Source of the DNA: Manduca sexta
Lineage: Eukaryota; Arthropoda; Insecta; Lepidoptera; Sphingidae
DNA: 64,000 bases
Direction of reading: 5' to 3'
NCBI RefSeq assembly: GCF_014839805.1
Contig: NC_051139.1
Span: 3,162,001-3,226,000, forward strand
Part shown: positions 55,306 to 64,000 of the stretch, in pieces
How positions within the stretch are numbered: the first letter of the stretch is position 1
Layout of the letters: each line of letters begins with the position of its first letter
Made by a program: the position numbers and the translations under genes
Notes under the pieces: model-generated
What the model was told of the DNA's origin: nothing
Databases searched by the model: none
Seen by the model: the letters and a program-made list of their open reading frames with translations, nothing else

Positions 55306-58092
55306 AAAATACTCTAAAATGACAGTTTAAACTCTCAATCCTTCCTCTATTTTATCCCAAACACAATGGCTTGGTCAATTCCATCTATTATTATCAAACT
55401 CGATACTTTCGAACAAAGAAAGTAAAACCGCGCGAATGTTATGAATGCATTAAAAAAATGCTTATGAACTTAATCTTAAAAGTCAATAAACATTTATACC
55501 ACATACTAATCTCGGAGAACAGAAATACTGAGACGTTTACGAGCACGTAACTACTAGAGGATGTAGAAATGCGTGAAACGTCCACGTTAGTTTATAGTCG
55601 ACAGTTAAACTTAACCACTGAATTAACTGGAAAATAACTAACTCCTTAATTGAGAAAAATAAAAGTTAACTTTCTCTTAGTTTAGGATTTTGTTATGTTG
55701 GTGTTAACATTAAAACTGAGGTGGTATTGATTGAAGTTATAAGGTGGTATGTATATTTATCAATTGTATCTTATATTCGATAATGCTTATAAGGTGGTAT
55801 CTGTATTGTGAATTGTAACTTCGATCATGGTATTGTTGCCGAAGGAATTGTATCATAAAATTTACTAAACAGTGGGAAATATAGCTTACTATAATAATTG
55901 TGTTTTGATTTTACCAAAGAGTTCTAAGGTTATAATAGTTTAATGTCATTGGATTTTACAGACATTTCTCTCACAATTAATTGAATCTCACCATTAATGT
56001 GACACTCAATATATTAAGAGTAGTGTATTACTATACCTACAGCACGTATTTAAAAATATTTAAAAACATTTCTTTAACGATGTGGCGTTGAATTATATTA
56101 GTTATCCGGAAACAACTTAGATTGTACTAAAAAATCTGACACTGACAATAAAAACAAAGAACACATCATTACTAAAGAATTTATTCAAAAAACAATTGCA
56201 TAATCTCAATGAAACTTCCCATAAACATACAGCGTCCTTTGCCTATCATTATCATAAACAAATAGTTGTGAAAACAATTGTCTAATTTAGCCGATTGTGA
56301 TACAAAATTGTATGGACCAAGGTGAAACGCTGGACACCCGTGGGAGAGTGTGGTGTGCCGCAAGCCACGAGATGTGGAAATAATAAAAATGGAGCATGTC
56401 TCATTGTCGATTACAAGTGTGATTAGATTGTGGTTTAATTTCTGGTGGGACGGCCGTAATGATATTCGTTTTTAAATTAATTAAAGCGAATTTTAGATAA
56501 AATTTGCTTGGAAATAGAAGTTTCATTTATTAGATATTGTTGTATTTCTATAGGCTAAACTTTGATAAGCGACCCATTATGAGTCAAAATATAGTAAAAA
56601 AACGACAACAAAGCAGTATTAACTTAATCTAATGCGTTTCTAAACCCGTATCATATAATGCAAAAAACATTCAAAGGAAACTAGACCAATTAAAATGTCT
56701 TTTTAAAATCCAATTAATACAAAATCCATTACAATACTAATTTTAATTTACACAAATTTATTCGATTACAAAATATACATGGCTATTGCTGAAACCATAG
56801 ATATGCTTTCCAAAACTTATCAGTGAGTGGCTTGCACCACAATAATTTCGTAAGCGCAAGCACGCGATACGAAATCATACGGAATTTATATCGACCGGTA
56901 AAATAAGAAACAGCCATCGCGTGAGGCACACATGGGCTTTGTCGGATTTACGATCGAAAGTCATAGACCAGCCCTAATTACCGTGTGTAACAATTTGTGA
57001 AACAGCAAGCGTCCACGAAATTCTTGCTAAAGTTTCAAAGGGCATTTCTGACTCAAGAGATCCATGACACAATTACACATGTGTTCATTGAAGGACGAAA
57101 GAACACATGGAATTTTGTAAAATAGTATAACGAGCAAAAAGTTTGACCAAACATTTGTCTGATAAAAGTCGTATATACCATTGCAATCATTGTAAACTAA
57201 GGGTCGTTTTAATAAAGCAATTCCACCTTCAAGCAGGATTTCAAGTAGACATTTAATGTATTGAACTATTTATTAAATTAGGCTGTAATTTAAGAGCTCA
57301 TTCTTAGCCAACTCGGCGCTGTTTAAATTAACAAATCTCAGCACTCAAATCCGTCCCATATTATAACTTAAGATAATTACAGCTTGTGTTCATTGGATGA
57401 TGAAAAAAACACGTGTAAGTTTGTAAAATAGCATAATCAACATTTAAACTGATGTCAACATGAGATAATTAAATAGCTAGATCTTAAAATGGTGACCTTA
57501 ATTTGATAGCGTCTCAGCTGATCTCAACTTTAGAGCGAAACATAATTACAACTATCAATCCGGCCCTTATATCTTGAGAGGCGAATATCAGCCAACATTG
57601 TACCACACATTGGAGCCAACGCTCAGCCCGGGGTAACAACCGTAGCTTACATAACGGTGTCTGTTTAGCACGCACCCGTCAATACATTTAGAACGATGGC
57701 GACAAAAAGTGAAAGAACATTTCCCCTAAACCATGTGAAGTTCCCAGCGTGGCGTTCTGGTTAATTGCGTTATTGTTGCTTTTGTAAATATGTTGTTTCT
57801 AATTGATGCTTTGTTGCGTCATTGTACGCATCTTTGTAATCTACAAAAATAGCTAAATTGATTTTGGTTGCATCATCGATGTGTGCAGTTTGTTTTTTGT
57901 TGGTTTCACCTCTTTAGATATGGCAGCGGTATTTTATATTTTGTACAAAGAATAGTGAGTCTTCACGAGAACCAAGTAATTAACAGTAAGTATATTTGTT
58001 TTACAATCAGGTAGAATATAATTAAATCTAATATCCAAACTATTACTTCATAGTAAAGTTTAGATATGTGATGCGTTTATAGTTCGTACACA
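55306..58092. other. Intergenic AT-rich DNA
   Basis: A diverged tandem pair (TTATAAGGTGGTAT at 55738 and 55788) is the only repeat recognised. A GC-richer stretch at 57590-57770 has a 22-codon frame (MATKSERTFPLNHVKFPAWR) without support. Confidence 0.35.
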
Positions 58093-58310
58093 TACAGTTA
58101 GCGAAGAAAGTAGCTAAACTAATTCAAAACTTCAAAACGCTCTCACATTGACTTCCAACGAAATATAATTTTTTCTTTATCTAAAATATAGTAAACTCAT
58201 TAGTTTCAATAAAATCCTAGTTAAGAAAAAACGATTATTAATAAAGACACAAAATTTTAAACGCGATTGGAAATTTTCAATTTATTCAGCTGCTTTTGTG
58301 GTTGACTGTA
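58093..58310. mobile_element. Tc1-like MITE, copy 3 (218 bp)
   Basis: Ends TACAGTTAGCGAAGAAAGTA and, complementary, GCTTTTGTGGTTGACTGTA; bounded by TA. Longest copy of the family. Confidence 0.7.
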
Positions 58311-58760
58311 CAATGCGCACAAACGCAATTAGTTTGTGTACTCGCGTGCCCCCGCGACCTCTAATAAGAACTTATCGAAAGTTACAACACTACGAGATCC
58401 AAATTACGCCATGAGCGATCGTGGTACCGTCGGATTCACCACGCACATTCCCGTTACCGAATATACTTTATGACCGTGACTGTACACCGTTTTTCAAAAG
58501 TTATAGATGGGTACTTCTTGTATTAACTTGAAAATAATTGTGACTGGATTTTTTCATATCAAAATTACTCAGGTGCGATACCCTCGGAAAGCACGAAAAA
58601 TCGTTGATCCTGCGCCTGATCTTTCTTCAGTCATGTTGGATTGCCGACGTCACCGGATTATGAGCGTGAAGGAACAGAGAGAGTACCTGTATATTGGAGA
58701 CATTAATGCACTATATCTCCTACGTACATGACTGATCTCCGTTGAAAGAGGGGAATCAAT
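58311..58760 (+). repeat. Decayed transposon-like repeat
   Basis: 58560-58760 holds CTTCAGTCATGTTGGATTGC, CGGATTATGAGCGTGAAGGA and AGAGAGAGTACCTGTATATT, which I recognise as a widespread lepidopteran repeat. The 74-codon frame is incidental. A 58336-58473 frame just upstream (with SDRGTVGFTTHIPVTEYTL) may belong to the same element. Confidence 0.4.
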
Positions 58761-60050
58761 TCACGCACAACATAACGTGATATGCTGTATCGCTGAAGCC
58801 GATATGTAAAGCAGCGTCTCTTGATGGTAAACAATCCTTCGTCTCAACTATCATATAGATAATATCTAAATTGTTAACCGAATACATAAATTATGAAGGT
58901 AGTTAACAAATTGACAGAGACTTCCCCGCCCTCACACCCACCACTACAACTCCTGTAAGCCAGGATCAGCAGTGGCACGTATTTTATGACACCGAGCAGT
59001 GAAGCTCGGCGAGTCTCAGGGAAAACTAATATGTCATTATCCCGCAACGAAATTAATCAAATAGACAGATATGGAGGAGGTGGAAATATTAATTGTCCAC
59101 TTCCCTCCATAGCAAAGCGGGTGACAAAATAATGAACTAAGGAGGCGTTTTAACCTCAAGGATAGGAACGTTTACAACTAGATAAGCTACTTAACAGATT
59201 GACAGATGACATTTGAGTTTACTTCGCTCTGCCAGAGTCGGGGCAGAACTCTGTCAGTCGTCAGGCGCCGCAACGGATAGTCTAGCAAATCTATTTAAAT
59301 TACTGAGGGATTGAGTTAATCCGTTCATTCAGTAACAGGCGTAGTACATACTTTGGATGTCCAGAAAAATTGGCTTCATATCATTGACGCTTTTTCTCGT
59401 ACGTAGTACATATATATCGATGCTACATATATAAACACAATATAGGTTTGATGACTAATAAATGTGCTTTACAAGATCGCAAAGTATAATTACATTTTAT
59501 TTTTGTTTGTATTTTTGGCAGGACAAACTAAAACAGATAATAGGACACGTATTCAACGTTTAAAATCCAAAACCTACGTGTGACTCATTCAGACACAAAA
59601 AAATCTGGTGAAAGCTTACCATTACCGAAATTTCACCTTTAAATCATTTGTTTTAAGTTTTCAAATTTTCCACTAGATTAAACCGTTGAATCTAATAAAT
59701 TAGCCGATTATCGTTGCGATGAAGCCTACAACATTTGAAGGCACCGCAGTAACATAACGGAATGTTTTAAAACATAAGCAATAAAATGAATTAAGGTTAA
59801 CGTAAACGTAATTTTAATGGTTTAGGAAACGGAACAATCAGTGCTGCCTACCAAATGTTGTGTTTATTAGCTGTTTCGCCTTGCGTGACCGTCGACTGCG
59901 TTTAGGAACTCTTAAATACTTTGATCTCTGACTTCCTAAATCCTGTGTGATGTTATAATCAATTTCCTCATTCATTAATGATAAAACCATTTCAGACGAA
60001 TAAAAAAGTAGCGTTATTCGTTTAGAGTTTTACAATTAAACAATCTTTTA
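58761..60050. other. Intergenic DNA
   Basis: Includes a family E end (59399-59425) and a hairpin-rich GC patch at 59220-59275 (CTGCCAGAGTCGGGGCAGAA). No gene seen. Confidence 0.35.
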
Positions 60051-60299
60051 CTAGTGGTAGGATATATTTTATATCCGCCTGGATAACTACCACCATACCG
60101 GTGTTAAAACCCGTCACAGTGGGTCATGTAAGTGTGCCGCATACCGGGATCAGCTTGGGTATATACGGGTCCAAGAGACCGGCATCATTGTGTCGACTGT
60201 CGAAGGGTAAAGATTTCATCAGTCGACATTCTATTGGACCCCACTCCACTTACCATCATGTGCAGTGGGTTTACGTTGCTGTGCCCGTATACAAAAAAA
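60051..60299 (+). mobile_element. SINE/LINE repeat family D, copy 2
   Basis: End-to-end match in block order to 23993-24243, finishing CCGTATACAAAAAAA. Frames over it are incidental. Confidence 0.7.
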
Positions 60300-61202
60300 T
60301 CTGCGTTACTGACTACATTATAGTTGTCAGTCTGAAGTCTGTTTATGGGTAAAAAAAAATTATGTTTTTGAATTGAATTAAATTTGAAAAACTAAATACC
60401 AAATTAAATGAACCTGTACAATGTTTTACGCCCTTTTCGTTTGCAAACAGGCAAAATAATAGTAAATTTCCCCACTATACAACATTGGAAAGAATGTATA
60501 CTAGGATTTGCTTGTATCTGCCTACATACAAGCCCTTTAGTAGCCGACGAAATTTCATTTTCAAGTAAACTGAAGTAGCCGATGTCATTTCATCCAAATC
60601 CATATATTAGTTTTTGCGTTTAAAGGTGACAAACATCTCAACTTCACAATGATCCACATTATGTTAGAATTTAATAAAATAATAAATACGATGTGAGTAA
60701 ATTCTTGGAAATAAATTTCTCAATTGCAAGAAAGCAAATTGTCGAAACTATATTAGTAGGTGAAGCGATAAATAGAACGTAACACTTTATGTACATTTCG
60801 AGTTAATGTATTTAAAACCGACTTCTATAAAACTGATAGCCGGTTGTGGTCACGACTTGCATTTATACTCTACATTTTCTAGGAAGAATACTACGCTTCC
60901 GTAGACATATTTTATCAGTAAAATTGTGATTCAAATCATAATTTTCGTTAAAAGTAGATGATTTATTTTAATGTAGATTCCAGTTAAGGAGGGGGTCCCT
61001 TTATATAGGAATAATATCGATAAAAAAATTCGCTCCTTTCAATGAAAATCAATAAAAATATATCCACGGAGCGCTGCGCCGTTGGGAAACTCTTTTAAGG
61101 TCCCTTTAAAAATAGCAATTCTAAACGCTCTCTAAAAAAATATTAGGGGTTGTTTAGCCCCTTACGCACAAATTGAAAAGTAATTTGGAATCTTCCCGCA
61201 TC
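60300..61202. other. Intergenic AT-rich DNA
   Basis: Nothing recognised before the tRNA. Confidence 0.35.
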
Positions 61203-61274
61203 GGCTCCGTGGCGCAACGGTAGCGCGTCTGACTCCAGATCAGAAGGTTGCGTGTTCAAATCACGTCGGGGTCA
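61203..61274 (+). tRNA. tRNA-Trp (anticodon CCA)
   Basis: A 72-base cloverleaf. Acceptor GGCTCCG pairs with CGGGGTC with G-T wobbles only, anticodon stem TCTGA/TCAGA with loop CTCCAGA (anticodon CCA at 61235-61237), and T-arm GCGTG-TTCAAAT-CACGT. A-box (TGGCGCAACGG) and B-box (GTGTTCAAATC) promoters are intact, and TTTTTT about 10 bases downstream fits Pol III termination. It reads UGG codons. Likely functional. Confidence 0.95.
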
Positions 61275-61594
61275 TCTCTTCATTTTTTGGGTATTTTTTA
61301 TTTCCTATATTGAATATTACTTAAATCTTATTTTATCACTAATCCTACGTTAAATTAACAAATGCTACGTTATGAATTACCTATTGAAATGTATATTATA
61401 TATGCAACAGAATATTATGTTGTCAAAATGAATGAACTGATAGCAATATTTTTATAATAAAAAAAAGGTAATTGATCTCATAAGCTACTTAAAATAAACC
61501 TTATGACCCTAATCTCGCCACAATTGTTACAAACAATAACGGAATTTGAAGATCTGAACTTTGTAATTTTGACAAGTCGACGACCCGCGCTTAC

Positions 61595-61633
61595 CAGCGG
61601 GTACACCGCGGCGCGGTTAGACACGCCTTCCTC
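61595..61633 (-). CDS. Possible 39-bp micro-exon, EEGVSNRAAVYPL
   Basis: On the minus strand a CGCCTCTTTAG acceptor (AG at 61634-61635) and a GTAAGC donor (61589-61594) enclose exactly 39 bases that read 13 codons in phase 0 at both ends, nearly all GC-ending. It lies in a GC-rich island within AT-rich DNA. A phase-0 cassette of this kind could be an alternatively spliced micro-exon of a long-intron gene on the minus strand. I do not recognise the peptide and no neighbour exons were found, so the gene is unnamed. Confidence 0.4.
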
Positions 61634-62807
61634 CTAAAGAGGCGATTTGTCACGCGAACCGACTCAATGAAATACATTAGTAACACCTACATCCATTAAT
61701 GTATATGTCAATTTAAGGCCCTGTATCCACTAAAGAAGTAGAGCGTAAGATATGTTCTTAAATATCAATGGATTTTCTGAGTTGTTAATCCGTTGTACAC
61801 TGGACATGTTAGAATGTAAAGAAGTGATTGATGGGTATGTATACTACATTGGTATAAAAAATTAAACAGAACAAAACACTGCAAGATTATGAGAGCAGTT
61901 TGCAGCGATCAAAGAAAGCAGTTGCTGTCGAATTGAAGGAATCTAAATAATGCTATCTTTTTTCAAAGAGGAGGACTTATTGTAGAGTATGTTTTATGAT
62001 TTAACCAAATAAGTCTTATCAATTATTACAATGAATATACGACGGCTTTAAAACATTAATACAGTGAAAATGCTATCCGACCAGATCAGATAATTCAAAT
62101 GTATTCCATAAGTTGTACAGAATTTGGGGCATGAATGTAATGGAACTGTTTCTAAATATCTTAAATACAATGATATTGTCACGGCGTGCGCTTATATATT
62201 GTTATTAAATATTTATAGTGCAGCAATCACGACCTCATGTTTTATTACTAGGCAGAATACGTAGTTATAGGTTTCATGTTTTGGAAATGGCGTTGGAGAC
62301 CTTGATTATCTTGAATTTTTAAACTAAAGTTTTTTTCCTATGTTTCTCATGCCAACTTGCTATGAAACATAATAACTTTTACACCAGCTAAGACATCGCA
62401 ATATACTGCAGAAACCGACATAACAAAACTAAATCCGCGACATGAGTCAATGTTCACCACACGCGACGTGCAATTTCGTGTGAATCCACCGATTATATGA
62501 CATTAAGCAAAAAAATTCACGCGTTTACCGCTGTTATGAAAGCACAAGTGATTGTTCATTACTTTTGCAGCAAATGCATATTTCGCACCTTCGCATTTAA
62601 GATTATTGGTATCGTATTCTTTTAATATAAGCTCACGACTCTGTCCCCAGAAAGATAAGTAAAGGTGCCTTGGATAGTTCTATACTAAAGCTACATTAGC
62701 ATATTAACCTTGCAAGAAATTATTTCTTATAAAAAAATCAGGGAAATTGGAGATATGTCGGCAATCAAACTTATAAAACTAATCAAAGTAAGTATTATTT
62801 ATAAAAA
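61634..62807. other. Intergenic or intronic AT-rich DNA
   Basis: No gene or named repeat recognised. Confidence 0.35.
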
Positions 62808-62995
62808 TACTAGCTTTTGATTTTGAGGGATAAAAGTCCCTCTATATATTTTCCCGGGATAGAAAGTAGCCTATACCCTCCCCAGGGTCATTAACTACCT
62901 CCATACCAAATTTTATAAAAATTACCTCAGTAGATTATGAGAAAATCGATAACATAGAGACAGAAAAGGGGACTTGGTTTTATAATGTATAAGTT
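62808..62995 (+). mobile_element. Degraded non-LTR 3' end, RTE-type
   Basis: CTAGCTTTTG, TATATTTTCCCGGGATAGAA, AGTAGCCTATACCCTCCCCA, CCATACCAAATTTTATAAAA and GGGGACTTGGTTTTATAATG follow the block order of 2553-2760. Confidence 0.6.
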
Positions 62996-64000
62996 AGTTC
63001 GATTTTCAAAACCACTTTATCCACTTCAATTCTGTATTATTAAATCGATATCAAAACAGTATCGCAAGCAGTTTTAACTCGACGTTGCAAAATGCACCTA
63101 CTCCGTTACACAACAGTGTCACATAGATATATGTTACGTTAAGTTTTTAATCTGTTGTTGGCATTTTGTAAACCTTATAAATGTCGAATTGTTTATTAAT
63201 GATTGCTATTTGGGTTTTGGGTTGTTTTGATGACGCACCTTATAGTGTATACACGAATGACGTTATATGTTAGTGTGCGTAGAGAAAAATCAACGAAAAC
63301 GGAATAGTCCCGTTTATTTATATTTTTATGTTATAAAGTTAAAGATAACTCCTGGTTTTTATAGTTATGTGTTTAAGTCGGTTGTGGGGTTGCACTGAGT
63401 AAAATTGGTTAAAATATTATATATTGATATTTTCACGTGCGTTGTATCACGTCACGGCGCGTCAGCAAACATGTGCGGTTGAGACTGTACACACTATAGG
63501 TTTTGGAAATTGGTGATTTCAGTATATTCGTTCTTTGATTTATATATTTCTCATAGCTCATAGGTAAATATTATAAATTGCATTGTTTTCTGCTTGCAGC
63601 TAATAACTTATATTGTAACTTTTATTATACCCAAGATACAAGCGCGGCTTAGTTTGGGTGCCACTAGTAAATACTGTATGCTTTCTTAGTCTGTTTTTGA
63701 AATGCGTAAATAAATGAAACATAAAATAAATAACCGCTTGAAATAATTAAATTAAGCTTTGAGTTCAACAAAACTACATAATAATAATTTGATTTAATAA
63801 CTTTAATTTCGAATAAAAGAACCTACAAGCAAAAGATTATTTCATTAAAGTACATTTATACAAAGCAGGTTATTATGGTATCTACAGAATCGTTTGTAGT
63901 TACGTACAGAGACCTCCCTTTAACACAGAGAGCGTACCGTCTGTCGCACGCTCTAATTTGACGCACGATTTGCAATAAAACAAAGCATTGCTACACATGA
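62996..64000. other. Intergenic DNA to window end
   Basis: No gene recognised. A GC-richer patch (CGTGCGTTGTATCACGTCAC near 63436) is unexplained. Confidence 0.35.

Noticed and set aside
57696..57764. 22-codon frame MATKSERTFPLNHVKFPAWR
   Set aside because: Reasonable start context but too short and no homolog known to me.

Overview
The window looks like lepidopteran (moth or butterfly) nuclear DNA. It is AT-rich and gene-poor, has insect-style spliced genes with GC-ending codons, and is full of short interspersed repeats typical of Lepidoptera: tRNA-derived SINEs, non-LTR tails ending in (ATC)n or (TAAG)n, a Helitron ending in CTAG, a mariner relic and TA- or TTAA-flanked MITEs. It is not bacterial; there are no operons or ribosome-binding sites. 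The species cannot be told from sequence alone. Two runs of exactly 500 N are assembly gaps of placeholder length.

Layout. 1-9.7 kb is repeats and unannotated DNA with one possible minus-strand exon (786-832), a decayed mariner (about 4560-5035), a long CA microsatellite and the first gap. At 9.72-9.87 kb a CpG-rich promoter-like block leads into a plus-strand two-exon gene: exon 1 at 9870-9917, an 8.1 kb intron, exon 2 at 18063-18569. It encodes a 184-residue protein I do not recognise. 19.5-27 kb is MITEs and SINE/LINE pieces. At 27063-27595 lies the minus-strand last coding exon of Hey (Hairy/E(spl)-related with YRPW motif), with the Orange domain, a proline-rich stretch and the YRPW box. 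Its bHLH exons were not found in the readable sequence. A Ty3/gypsy element (29044 to about 32560) begins in the second gap, with reverse transcriptase, RNase H and a frameshifted integrase, a 3' LTR and no env. From 32.6 to 64 kb there are no recognisable genes apart from two tRNAs, tRNA-Thr(AGT) at 40272-40345 and tRNA-Trp(CCA) at 61203-61274, plus a few short coding-like segments with splice sites (51.2 kb, 51.8 kb, 61.6 kb).

How things fit together. The genes share no pathway. Hey is a Notch-responsive transcriptional repressor; the 184-residue protein is of unknown role. Most of the structure here is transposon biology: several families occur in two to six copies inside the window, so their ends can be set by comparing copies. 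The most notable are a TTAA-ended element present both as a simple 211 bp copy and as a 346 bp fold-back palindrome, a perfect 30 bp hairpin, a three-copy Tc1-like MITE family, and an A/T-inserted Helitron with a second element nested in it. The possible hidden exons at 61.6 kb and 0.8 kb are the best leads for unannotated genes.
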